DNA of 64,000 nt from Pseudogymnoascus destructans (GCF_001641265.1 NW_020167521.1:1488001-1552000), one strand, 5' to 3'. Shown: positions 10,181-20,402, counted from the stretch's first letter. Numbers and translations: made by a program. Notes: a model not told the origin generated them from the sequence alone.

Positions 10181-11323
10181 TATTGATATCATGGACTATT
10201 GGCATCATATCCCTTGACTCTTTTTGCGGTGGCTCTTCCATGTACGTTGGATTGCTCTTGAGCACTTGATAGATTGCTAACTATCGAACGATTCAGCCGT
10301 GATACAGGTAAATGCACCGCATATTATATCAAGAGATTACCGCTCAACAGGCCCTGGAGGAAGGATTCCATGGTGCCATGTTCTTGGCATGGATCTTGGC
10401 GAACACCAGGTAGAGTATTCCCCTCCGACGGACGATCCCCGAACCTTCCGGCATTGCAAACAAGCCACGATCAGCTGTTTGCCCAATGTGTCACCATATT
10501 GCGTGCCAGGGTTGGAATAGCCATGGCTACTACTACAGGATCCCAACTCGTTCTATATGGGTTTACCGCCACTAAGCTGAAGGTCTCGCTACCGAGACGA
10601 AATATTAAGCTCGAGGAGGCGCTGGTCAGCCACCAGACTAGTACAGAGTACAGTGAGGTAAAATACGTATGACATGACAGATAGACGATAATTGCCTTAC
10701 TAAATGAAGTATTCATCATTCAGTTCCTAATGCTCATGCTATGAGCGCACCGTTTCAGAGAAAAGCCACTTGTTCGTGATTGGCCATATATATGCAGTTA
10801 ATATGGAAAATAGATTGCTTACTGCATAGAAGGCGGCCCTCCGCTTCTAGAAACAAAATAGATAACATTCGAGGCTTGGTGCTACTGCACGTGGCCTTGC
10901 CCGACTGTTTACCCGTCGCTATGGAGAGATCGGCGGCTTCAAACGTCATACTCGACACGGTGCTCCGTTTACCAACGGCTTGTAATATAACCTCAATCAA
11001 CATGGGGTAAGGTTAATCTCCGATTAGGTCTCTCTCCGCGACAACTTCAGAGATATGGTAAGTCCGGGTTCCTGAGCTAGGTAAGCTACCGTGTTTATCC
11101 TTTCGTCTGCGTGATTGCGCCTTCTTGGCCGTTGTTGGTTCTCCAATTTTTAGCCCGGCTTCACGGCGACAAATCGCGCCGCTGTGTATGATACCATATA
11201 GCAATCCCATATCGGGATTTCTTTATAAAGGAGCTAGTTTCCACAATGTAGATCCATTCTCAATCGATCGGCTTCTTACTGTCCTTTGAGATTCATACGT
11301 GGGAATTCTTTCCATCGCTCAAG
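10181..11323. other. Intergenic between PCI-like gene and GH6 pseudogene
   Basis: 1.1 kb with no supportable gene. Short frames on both strands show no motif. A TATA box at 11224-11229 belongs to the GH6 relic. Confidence 0.6.
11224..11229 (+). promoter_or_regulatory. TATA box upstream of the GH6 relic
   Basis: TATAAA lies 95 bp before the ATG at 11324 in the context ctttataaagg, a spacing typical of inducible fungal cellulase genes. The control element appears to have outlived the coding sequence. Confidence 0.45.
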
Positions 11324-12515
11324 ATGCTTCCGTCCGTTGCTCTCCTCTCTCTATTGGCGGCGGCTCCTTGCGCCGTTGTAGCCACTCCTACCAACCCTGT
11401 CAAGGATGTCAACCCCTTCATAGGCAAGAACTACTACGCAAACAGCCACTACTCCAAGGAGCTCCAGGAAACCAAGGCTGCCTTCCTCAAGAAGGGCGAC
11501 GTGCTCAATGCCGCCCGCGTCACCACTGTGCAGCGTACCGGCACTTTCGTCTGGGTGAGCAACGTTGCCGGCCTCTCCGGCATCGACACTGCCATCGCCG
11601 AGGCACGTCGTACCCGCAAGCAGCAGATGCTGCAGCTTGTCCTCTATGACCTGGCCGACCGCGATTGTTCGGCCGGTGACTCTGCTTGAGAATTCTCCTC
11701 CGCCAACGGCGGTCTCCAGAAGTACAAGACCGAGTTCGTGGACAAGTTCGCCAAGGCGGTCTCAAGTGCTCCCGACTTGACATTCGCGATTGTCCTCGAA
11801 CCAGATTCTTTGGGCAATGTCATCACCAACCAGGCCATCGAGTTGCGCGCCACCGCCTCCCCCAGCTACGAGGAGGGCATCGCCTACGCCATCACGAAGC
11901 TTCAATTCCCCAACGTGAGCCTCTACATCGATGCCGCCCACGGAGGGTGGCTAGGCTGGGCCGACAACCTCCCCCTAGGTAAGTCCCCCCCTTCCGTCCT
12001 CCCACAGCCCCACTAACACCCCCCCAGCCGCCGCGGAGTTCTCCAAAGTCCTCAAGCTCGCGCAAGCCTTCAAAAAGGGCGCCACCATCCGCGGCTTCGC
12101 CACCGACGTCTCAAACTTCAACCCCTACATCGCCAACCCCCGCGCCAACTACACCGAATGGTCGCCCTCCTACGACGAGAAGAACTACGCCCTCTCTCTC
12201 ACCCCCTACCCCCAGAACGCCTCCGTCCCGCACCACTTCATCATCGATGTCGGGCGCTCTGGGCTGCAGAACACCCGCGAGGAGTGAGGGGATTGGTGTA
12301 ATGTTAAAGGCTGGGTATGTGGAGAGGCCGACGACGGATACGGGGAGCGAGATTTGGGTTCGTTGGTTTGGGTTAAGCCGGCGGGCGAGTCGGATGGGGC
12401 GTGTGGGCCGCAGATAGATGGGGAGGGCGCGCCGGGGGCGGGGCTGTGGTGGGATAAGTATGCGCGGCAGGCGGTGAAGTTGGCGAACCCGCCGTTGGCG
12501 CCGACGTGGTGGTAG
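11324..12515 (+). pseudogene. GH6 cellobiohydrolase (exoglucanase 2-like), inactivated
   Basis: A signal peptide (MLPSVALLSLLAAAPC...) is followed by a GH6 catalytic domain without a carbohydrate-binding module. Recognisable blocks are QLVLYDLADRDCSAGDSA, FAIVLEPDSLGNVITNQA, LYIDAAHGGWLGWADNLPL, RGFATDVSNFNPY, HHFIIDVGRSGLQNTREE, VWVKPAGESDG and a C-terminal WWDKYARQAVKLANP. An intron at 11979-12027 still splices in frame. Lesions: TGA at 11687-11689 where the family has Gly (DSxGE), and TGA at 12285-12287 where the family has the Trp of NTRxxWGDWCN. There is an apparent one-base gain near 12303-12310, so that PTTDTG reads in another frame, and the frame is restored before VWVKP at about 12365. 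The ancestor was a secreted enzyme releasing cellobiose from cellulose chain ends. As it stands it would yield at most a 121-residue fragment. Confidence 0.92.
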
Positions 12516-12659
12516 GTGAGTGGCAGAATATCATTTGTACTGCTTTGACTACACTTTTGTTGGGGTTTAAGGAGAGTGTGGATAAACAGTATTATGTGAA
12601 TGGTAGAATAATAAAATGTAAATTTCACGTGGAGATATTATCTACAGTCTAAGCTGAGG

Positions 12660-13205
12660 TATAGTCAGCATGTAAAGGTATTATTAGAACTAAAATATTA
12701 CATGGATATAAGCTTGACAATAGACATTACAGTAAAGTTCGTAATAAATGGATAATATCAAGATAAACCGAGCCCTTTTACACGAACATACAGGTGATAT
12801 TTACAGACTGATGTGAAGAGGATGAGAAGGTTGATGTAGACTTGACAACGAGTATTATAGTAATAATCAGCAGCAAATGAATAATATAAAATAAAACAAA
12901 TCCCTTTTTACACGTACATACAGGTGATCTTTACAAAATCGATCTGAGGAGTATGGGAAGAGTGACTCACAAGCAGTAATACTGAATAATAATATGTATC
13001 GAACCCCCTTTCCACGCACATACAGGTAACATTTACAGCCTGATCTGAAGAGAATGAGCAGATCTAAATAAACTTGACGAGGAGTATTATAGTAATAATC
13101 AGCAGCAAATGAATAATAATAAGATGTATCGAACCCCTTTACAGGCACATACAGCTGATCTTTACAAACCGATCTGAGGAGGATGAGCAGATCGACCACG
13201 ATATG
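12660..13205. repeat. Degenerate tandem repeat of about 130 bp, four to five copies
   Basis: AT-rich block in which a composite unit recurs. It contains acttgacgaggagtattata, then tagtaataatcagcagcaaa, then a tcgaacccc/cacatacaggtg core, then gatctgaggaggatgagcag. The cacatacag core recurs near 12781, 12911, 13013 and 13142, so spacings are 130, 102 and 130. One copy lacks about 28 bp. A more eroded copy begins near 12700. No coding potential is seen. Confidence 0.75.
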
Positions 13206-15467
13206 ATAAAGTTATAGTACGATAATACCTAGAAGAGAAACTACTTGACTCAATTACAATAATACAACTTCTGATTTCTCTCCCCCCGCCCGAAAAGTCA
13301 ATTACAACAATAAACCTGATCCCTCGCCATAAACTCCTGATTCACTCCCCCTTATAAATCAATTACCCCTACAAGCAACAAAATCATGCTTGATATCACG
13401 AGATTCCAACATTCCCATGACGACCCCCACCCAGGTCGTCAAGTAGAGAGACGGAGTAAAAAGTTTCTTAGCTCCCACCTAGCCTGGAAGCTAAAAAGAA
13501 CTCTATTTCTTCTCGACCAGAGCCGCATCATTCTCATCGTCAACCATATCTTAAGTTCCCGCGCGCCGGCGCAGCAGCTATGATGTGAAACAACCGCCAC
13601 GGCCGCCCTTAGCTGCGTTAACCTCACCCCCCCCCACCAACTGGCATGATCAGTCTCATCACACATCTCATCGTCAACCATTCATATCCCAGCACCCACA
13701 CGCCGTCGAAGAAGCCGCGACACGAAACTGCCGCCGTCGCCGCCCTACCCGCGATAACCTCTTCCCCCCCCACCAAAACCGACATGATCAAATACCAATA
13801 CCAGCCTCACCCATCTCATCGTCAAGCACCCCACTTAGCGCCGGCACCACCCCCCTCCCCATCATCACCACCCACTCCTCCAGCTTCCCCATCTCTGCGC
13901 CCAGCTCTCCCGACCCCCCCCCAAAAGGGGCCATCACCCCATGACCGCGTGCGACTCACCTGATTATGGCGTCTCGGACCTGGTTCTGGGGCCTTACCCT
14001 CCCAGGCCCGGTACCCGGTACCCGCTACCATTACCACGGGCGAGACGGCCTAGTGCGGTGGGAGGACGACGACATACCGATGATGGCGATGATGAGGCTG
14101 GGTGGAGTGCGGCTCTGGGTGTGTGAGGCTGTCGCAATGGGGCTTTGAGGGATGTGATGTGGATGAATGGGGGCGGGTTGTGCGAGGGTCTGCACTGTAG
14201 TGAAGGAAGGGCAGGCCTACCTCTAGCCCATCATCTCATATCGCACAAGCGGTGTACAGATAACCCCCGTCCGCATCACCGTGTCGCACTGTATCATCTC
14301 AAAACCACTCGTCGCGTCTGATCCAAACCCCTCTCCGCCAACCAGCTAGAGTCTAAACACTGAATCGAGCTGAGTCATACACCCCTCCCGCCTTATCTTC
14401 ACCTATCATATTGTTCATATGCATACTGCCGCTTTAGGAAAGGTAACGTGGCCGCGCGTGTGTAGTGTAGCTGTGGGTGGTAGATAGTAGGTGTGGGTGG
14501 TGATGCGCGTTGCACACCGCTTGTGCGGCGTCTGTCTGAGGTGAGATGTGATGATGAGAACGGGTGGGATGTGAGACACGGGTGTGAGCTGAATTGTTTT
14601 CGCGCAGTGTTTTCCCTCCTGCGCTTCCTGTACACTGAGTGTTTGGGGGGGGGGGAGATGAGTGAGCGAGAGTGCGAGAGGGAAAGGGGAAGTTGCAGAA
14701 CACGAACATATGTTCACATTCACGGTATCACGGCATTGTATGATAAACAGTAGAAGTTTGCAGAGGCTCATCATTCTATCATCTCTCATCAACACATATA
14801 ATCTTCCATCTCTCTCTCTGCGAACAACAGCAGCAGCGGGTATATCCGTTCCGTTCCAAACAACAACAAAGTCTTTATCCCTCCCAAACCAGACACCTTC
14901 CTCCCTTTTGAAAATCCCCAAAAATACACGCCGTCGATTAAACCCCATCGCCCCAAACCCAACAAAAAGTTCCAAACAAGTAGAGTTTAACACCCATCCA
15001 TCAAATCATTTCGTATCCCCATTATCCCTCGCTAAGGTAAAAACAAAAAACAGGTAGTATCTAAAAGGACGCCGGGTTTTTCTTGCCATGCCAGACAAGA
15101 AAAGTTATTAAATGCCCAATCTTGACAGCGTATATCCCAAACTCCGCCCATGGCAGGGGCTTGCTTAACAAAATACAAAAAATCTCGAAAAACAGATTTC
15201 CCTCCCCGTCGCCGCCAATTTTTGAAAGTATTGATATGTCCACGCCGGGACTGGTAGAAGTTTGTTTGTTGAAGTAAAAAAAGAAGAGAAGATGTGTCCG
15301 TTGTCGGTGGGGTTGTTTTTTATATACATCATTAAAGTAGTATGTCTTCTCGAAAGAAAAGTAAAAATGTGGTCCTCCAGTGGTATGTGTCCATCCGGAA
15401 AGTGGAAAAAAAGAATCCGGGGCTGGCGTTCCTTCCTATGTATGGGAATCCCATGGAAAACTGCAAC
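13206..15467. other. Gene-free region between the repeat block and the kinase
   Basis: No gene could be supported. The stretch has C-runs (near 13627, 13766 and 13914), a triplicated segment listed separately and T/A-rich sequence after 14750. Open frames here are proline/serine/threonine-rich low complexity on either strand. The last few hundred bases are probably the kinase 3' untranslated region. Confidence 0.55.
13535..13830. repeat. Degenerate direct repeat, about 134-148 bp spacing, three copies
   Basis: The 12-mer catcgtcaacca starts at 13535 and 13669, and a variant (catcgtcaagca) starts at 13817. Between the anchors, a gccgcc-rich stretch followed by a C-run and a catgatca motif recurs in the first two copies. 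Confidence 0.55.
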
Positions 15468-17332
15468 TTAGAAAGCGCGACGCACAGGGGCCCCGCGCTG
15501 GCTTCCTTGCGGGCAGAACGAGTTCAGTAGTGAAGGGGTAACACAGCGCGCAATGAGCTGATGCATGCTCTTCTGCTGTCTCGGCGGAGCCGAGCGCGGG
15601 GGAGGGGAGAGGAATCTCTGCTGCTGGATCTGTGGTTGTGGGATTCCAAGGTCCTTGGGTGCGCTCACAACAGGGTCTGCGGGAACGTAGGGTTCAACGA
15701 AAGCGGGCTCAGCGACCCAAGGATCCTTAGCCGCGGGCGCGAAGTCGTCGGATGAGGCAATGTGGTGGTCCTGGTGGTCCCGGTGGTGATCCTCGTCCAT
15801 GACCTCGAACTGGAGGTCGAGGTCGGGGGAGGAGCCGGCTTCGCTGGGGGCCGTCGAGGTGTCGGAGGCGTCGGAGATCATGGAGCCTTCATCGGAGATG
15901 GTGGAGGCGGGAGAGAGGGCCGCGCTGTACACGTCTAGGTCCGAGTCCGAGTCGACGAAGGCGTCGGCTGTGACCTGGATGGTGGGCACGGCTGCCGGGA
16001 CGTAAGTGGTGGTGGTTGCGGCTGCGGCGGCGGATTTGGTGAAGGGTCCGCAGGTGGCGATGCGGTGGCGGAGCTCGGCCAGGGAGATGCGGCGCGATGG
16101 GTCGATCTCGAAGACCATGTTGAGGATTTCGTTGAGCTCGTCCGAGAGCGGGAGGATGGACTTGAGGAACTGGCGGTCTGCCAGGTAGGCGCGGAACGTG
16201 GAGTCCTTCGTGGAGGCGGACTTCCAGGGGTTACGGCCGCAGGTCAGGTTCACCAGGATAACTCCGAGGCTCCAGATATCATTTGGGGCGCAGGCATAGA
16301 AGGGCATCCCAGAAGACTGATCTTGACATTCTACAAACGGGGGAAACCGTGGTTAGTTGGCTGTCCGGGGGAAGGAGGGAGGGAAGGGAAAGAATTAAAC
16401 TACCCACCTGGTGACATGTAGAATGTAGATCCACATCCGAAATCCGAGGAGAAGCTGTCCGCAGTGGCCAATCCAAAGTCGGCCAGTTTGACCTGGCTAC
16501 CCCCGTCGGAGACGAGGATATTCTCCGGCTTCAAGTCCCGGTGGTAGACTCCCAGGCGATGGCAGTGGGCAACGGCATCCAGGATCTGCAGGAACACGGT
16601 CTTGGCCGCAAGGTCATTACCCACATAGCGGCCGCGCTCTGTAATGTTCAAGAAGAGATCTCCCTCAGGGCAATACTCCATAACAACGTAAGTGCAGTCG
16701 GCCACATCGAGGATCCTGAGGAGCGAGACGATGTTGGGGTGTGCCGAGACCTCGTAGTGCAGCTGCATCTCGGTCTGCTGGAAGTGCTGCTGTCGCGCAT
16801 CCAGGGGGAGACCATTGGCATTGAACTTGTTCAGGACCTTTACGGCATACTGGATTCTTGTGCGGACATCCTTGGCCAAGTGGACTACTCCATAGGCTCC
16901 TGATCCGAGGGTGCGGAGGAACTGCAATCGCTGGCTTGGGTCGAAGAACTGGGCCTGGTCGAAGGTGGACGGCGGGGGAGGGGTGTCTGGGGGTGTCGGC
17001 GGGAAGTGCTGGAAGTGTTGAGCCTGCTGGTGGACTTCGGGCTGCTGGAAGTAGCGCATGTTGTCCGCGACGGGCGCGAGCGGCGCGTTGTATCCATAGG
17101 GCGACTGGGGCGACTGGGACGGAGTAGGGAGGGGAGCCGCGTGGAAGGGGACAACGGGACACTTTACCGGCTGCGGAGAGCAGTCGGTGGCCTTCTGGGA
17201 CGGGAAGAAATCCGAGAAACAAGATGAGTCTCCATGGGGCGCATTCTCCTCGAGGGCAGCTATTGTCGGTTGGGAACTGTTGAATCGGGTCGACATCCTG
17301 AGTGGCCTGTATTGAGGACCGACATTCTGCAT
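15468..17332 (-). CDS. Ser/Thr protein kinase, Ran1/Ksp1/Sks1-like
   Basis: Two exons on the minus strand, 17332-16408 and 16330-15468, joined across a 77-nt intron inside the activation segment (YMSP|ECQDQ), give 595 residues. A proline/glutamine-rich N-terminus precedes a complete kinase domain at about 135-400. Visible motifs are LGSGAYGVVHLAKD, YAVKVL, the catalytic loop HRDLKPEN (about residue 260), DFGLAT and the SPE motif. The C-terminal 200 residues are Ser/Asp-rich, then Pro/Gln-rich. This fits the fungal Ran1 (Pat1)/Ksp1/Sks1/Vhs1 group, which controls nutrient response and sexual development. The in-frame ATG at 17296 (A at -3) is an alternative start giving 583 residues. The frame stays open further upstream without another ATG, so a 5' splice is possible. 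Confidence 0.9.
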
Positions 17333-17571
17333 GGCCCAAAGAAAAAAGATCCTGTGGTAATGCAAGGAAACCAACTGGTTGTCCGGGTGGAGGAGTTGTT
17401 TGTTTTGGAAATCCGGGTCGAAGCCTTGGGGTAGTAGAGAGATGAAATTTGGATCCTTTAAACAGAAGTAGTCTGAAGAAAGGAAATTTGGATCCTTTGA
17501 ACAGAAGAGGTCTGAAGAAAGGAGATTGAGATGGTTTGGTGGAAGAAGGGCGGAAGAGTTTGTAGTTGTTG

Positions 17572-17613
17572 ATGGATGGATGGATAGAAGGATAGAAGGA
17601 TAGAAGGATAGAA
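17572..17613 (+). repeat. gatagaag microsatellite
   Basis: Several tandem copies of gatagaag, preceded by gatg repeats, in a purine-rich strand context upstream of the kinase. Confidence 0.75.
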
Positions 17614-17707
17614 GTATAAGAAGGTGGGTCGGGCGAGGATGATGATGATGGAGATGACGAAGGTGAAGCGAGTAAGACCAGACTTGGGGGGAGGAATATA
17701 GATATTT

Positions 17708-17740
17708 GGGGAGGGTGGGGGAGGGGGGGGGGGGGGGTGG
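17708..17740 (+). repeat. Poly-G tract with G-quadruplex potential
   Basis: Runs of four or more G separated by single A or T, ending in a run of about 15 G. At least four G-tracts lie within 33 bases. Confidence 0.7.
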
Positions 17741-17887
17741 ATGGTGGATTTAGGTGCGGGTTCAGGTGGGTAGGGGGGTAGGGGTGTTGTAGTTTAGTGG
17801 ATATTAGGTGGAGATGAGGGAGGCGAGTAGAATTGTTAGGCGTCAAAAGTAGTGTGAAAGTCAGGTGACTTGGGGGGAAAGGGTTTT

Positions 17888-18009
17888 GCAGAGAGGCAGA
17901 GAGGGAAGAGAGGCAGAGAGGGAAGAGAGGCAGAGAGGGAAGAGAGGCAGAGAGGGAAGAGAGGCAGAGAGGGAAGAGAGGCAGAGAGGGAAGAGAGGCA
18001 GAGAGGCAA
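17888..18009 (+). repeat. 17-nt minisatellite, about seven copies
   Basis: Near-perfect tandem copies of gcagagagggaagagag. The purine-rich strand is the plus strand. The 17-nt period is not a multiple of three, so it opens frames in all three phases. Confidence 0.9.
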
Positions 18010-18078
18010 AAAGAGGCGGAAGAGGCGGAAGAGGCGGAAGAGGCGGAAGAGGCGAAAGAGGCGAAAGAGGCGAAAGGG
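18009..18078 (+). repeat. 9-nt minisatellite (gaggcggaa), about seven copies
   Basis: Directly abuts the previous array. gaggcggaa changes to gaggcgaaa in the last three units. Confidence 0.9.
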
Positions 18079-18100
18079 CCTCCCCCCTCCCTTCGCACAT

Positions 18101-18335
18101 CCCAATCCCCACACCCCTCCCAATCCCCACACCCCTCCCAATCCCCACCTCTCACTATCCCATCACCATCCCATACTCTCCCTCTCACCATCCCATCCAT
18201 ACTCCTCCCCCCAACCAACACACACCCTCTCACTATCCCATCCATACTCCTCCCCCAACACACACACCCTCCCACCTCCCAATCCCCACACCCCCTCCCA
18301 ATCCCCACACCCCCTCCCAATCCCCACACCCCCCT
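18101..18335 (+). repeat. Pyrimidine-rich tandem units of about 18 and 26 nt
   Basis: Tandem tcccaatccccacacccc units occur at about 18101-18150 and again at 18280-18335. In between are two copies of a longer unit built on ctctcactatcccatccata and ctcctcccc. The plus strand is nearly all C, T and A. Confidence 0.75.
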
Positions 18336-18539
18336 CCTTTCCTTTTCCTGCACGACCCATGACCAGCACCCTTGACTGACCCACCCACTCTCCCACCCGT
18401 TCACACCGATCCACTCTCTAATCCACAATTCCACAATTCCACCCCCCCCCCGGCTTCTTCAAAGCCAATTACGAGTGCGTTGGATGTAGTTCAGTTGGTG
18501 AGGCGGTCGTGCATCCTGCAATGCTCACTGCAACCAGTG

Positions 18540-18637
18540 CATCAGTGCAATCAGTGCAATCAATCAGTGCAATCAGTGCAATCAGTGCAATCAGTGCAAT
18601 CAGTGCAATCACTGCAATCACTGCAATGCAGGGTACC
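18540..18637 (+). repeat. 9-nt minisatellite (caatcagtg), about ten copies
   Basis: Tandem caatcagtg units, the last two changed to caatcactg. It follows directly on an A-box-like, tRNA-resembling sequence. Confidence 0.85.
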
Positions 18638-18949
18638 AATAAGCCACACACACACACCGCAAAATGAGTGCATCACCCACTTCCCATCCTCACATCTGAT
18701 TGGTCGCCTGACACATACCCCCGCCACCCCTCCACCCCCTCACCAACCACGATGCGCCAAATCCAAAGACAAGGCTGGCGACAGGAAAACCCGGGACGCG
18801 AGACGGACGAGGCGGACGGCGGACGGTGATCGGTCACGTCCCAAATTACAACGACTCCCACAGTCCAGTCACGTCCAGTCACGTCCAAATTACAACGACC
18901 GACTCCCACAGCCACAGCCACACCAGACTGCCTGCCTGCCGCCGCCGTG

Positions 18950-19107
18950 ATGCCGTGATTCCATGCATCGACTCACCGTCCATGCTCCATCGTCCATGCT
19001 CCATCGTCCATGCTCCATCGTCCATGCTCCATCGTGATTCCATGCATCGACTCACCGTCCATGCTCCATCGTGATTCCATGCATCGACTCACCGTCCATG
19101 CTCCATC
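18950..19107 (+). repeat. Higher-order repeat, 14-nt unit nested in about 40-nt unit
   Basis: The outer unit gattccatgcatcgactcac plus cgtccatgctccatcgt occurs three times. In the first copy the inner 14-nt unit tccatgctccatcg is itself amplified four times. Confidence 0.85.
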
Positions 19108-19228
19108 TCGCCCAACCCTCGCCCCGTGTGCACGGGCCAATGACTGTCGTTGCCCTCCTAGTTGGCCGCGCAGCTTGTGTGGAGTCGAGTCGGTTTTGGG
19201 TCCGAAGCCTGCCTGGTTGTTTGGTCGT

Positions 19229-19278
19229 GGGACCGCACAGTCCACTCCGTGCTGTTGTGAAGTGGACTGTGCGGTCCC
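19229..19278. repeat. Perfect 18-bp inverted repeat, 14-nt loop
   Basis: Arms gggaccgcacagtccact (19229-19246) and agtggactgtgcggtccc (19261-19278) are exact reverse complements. In single strand or RNA they would form a very stable GC-rich hairpin. Confidence 0.92.
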
Positions 19279-19456
19279 GACGATTACTACCCATTCATCA
19301 TCGCCCGCCTGTCTTCATCCTCAATCTTGTCCGACCGACCGCTCCGCCCGCCGCCCCCCGGCCCTCCACCCCACACGCTCCACACCCGCAACACTCAACC
19401 CAACTTGTAAGACACTCACCAAACTCGTCCAAAATTAGCGCCACCGTAATCAAGAA

Positions 19457-19762
19457 CAGTACATACTGTACAGTACTGTAACAGTAAAGACAGTACTGTA
19501 ACAGTAAAGACAGTACTTCTAACAGTCAGACAGTACTTCTAACAGTCAGACAGTACGTCTAACAGTTAAGACAGTACTTCTAACAGTTAAGACAGTACTT
19601 CTAACAATAAGACAGTACTTCTAACATTAAGACAGTACTCCAACAGTAAAGACAGTACTTCTAACATTAAGACAGTACTCCAACAGTAAAGACAGTACTT
19701 CTAACAATAAGACAGTACTCCAACAGTAAAGACAGTACTCCGTAACAGTAAAGACAGTAGTA
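19457..19762 (+). repeat. About 21-nt minisatellite (aacagtaaagacagtacttct), about 14 copies
   Basis: Successive units vary between acttctaacagt, actccaacagt and actgtaacagt. The array begins in a palindromic tactgtacagtactgta stretch and ends about 60 bp before the foldback element. Confidence 0.88.
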
Positions 19763-19820
19763 CCATCGCCTGGCGCCCGCACCCAGCCTGACCTCCCCCC
19801 ACTTATCCTCTCCAAGTTCC

Positions 19821-19935
19821 TACAGGACGGCGCCATAACTTTCCGTACGGGTCTGTGCACGAATTGCGTAAATGACAAGTCATTTGTATGGGAAAAAGCA
19901 CAGACCCGCACGGAAACTTATGGCGCCGTACTGTA
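19821..19935. mobile_element. 115-bp foldback element, MITE-like with TA ends
   Basis: Two 38-bp arms (19821-19858 and 19898-19935) are inverted complements with three mismatches, around a short centre that is itself nearly palindromic (aaatgacaagtcattt). The ends read TACAGG...ACTGTA. If the outer TA on each side is the target duplication, the structure is that of a non-autonomous Tc1/mariner-class MITE. Confidence 0.7.
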
Positions 19936-20267
19936 TGCAGGGCCTTGCGCGTTCCGAGACCGCTGTGGGTCTCCAGCAGCGTTTCCAGAAACCCATCGCC
20001 CAAAGTCAGCGCCAGGGCCGCACGCCTCGTGGCGCTGCGTCCCTCGAACCGCGGCCGGCTTGCTGATTGGGTCCCTGCCCGTCCTGGGTGTGTGTGCTGA
20101 CGACAGCCATGGTCGCTGTTCAGGGCCCTGATTGGGCATGGGGGGATGGTTGGTCGGTTGCGGCCTTTGTTGCTGTCCAGAGAGAGTAGGATGGCCGCCC
20201 TGCCTGGGAGGGGACGGCGCTTCGCATCAGGCTATCGCTACAGGTTGGATGGTCGATCTGATGCGGT

Positions 20268-20402
20268 GAGGATGTTGGTCGAGTAGGATGTTTCGAGTAG
20301 GATGTTTCGAGTAGGATGTTGGTCGAGTAGGATGTTTCGAGTAGGATGTTGGCCGTAGGATGTTGGTCGAGTAGGATGTTGGCCGTAGGATATTGGCCGA
20401 GT
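20268..20402 (+). repeat. Minisatellite of 15-17 nt (gagtaggatgttggtc)
   Basis: About eight units built on gagtaggatgtt, followed by ggtc, tc or ggcc. Copy variants are interspersed rather than grouped. Confidence 0.85.

Noticed and set aside
10274..10672. 132-codon plus-strand frame
   Set aside because: No motif or splice partner; overlapping frames on both strands are equally open.
13585..13963. Pro/Ser/Thr-rich frames on the plus strand
   Set aside because: Two overlapping frames of similar composition in C-run-rich repeat DNA; no start context or homology.
17865..18379. Open frames of 165-169 codons on the plus strand
   Set aside because: Created by stop-free purine-rich and pyrimidine-rich tandem repeats.
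16665..18434. 589-codon open frame on the minus strand
   Set aside because: It overlaps the kinase exon out of frame and extends through minisatellites. Composition is low complexity (Gly/Trp, Ser/Leu runs) with no domain.
18480..18530. tRNA-like 5' half with an A-box (tagttcagttggtgagg)
   Set aside because: No T-arm or B-box follows; the sequence runs directly into the caatcagtg minisatellite. At most a tRNA fragment.
17888..19762. Regular repeats as possible CRISPR arrays
   Set aside because: Units are contiguous or nearly so with no unique spacers, and the genome is eukaryotic.
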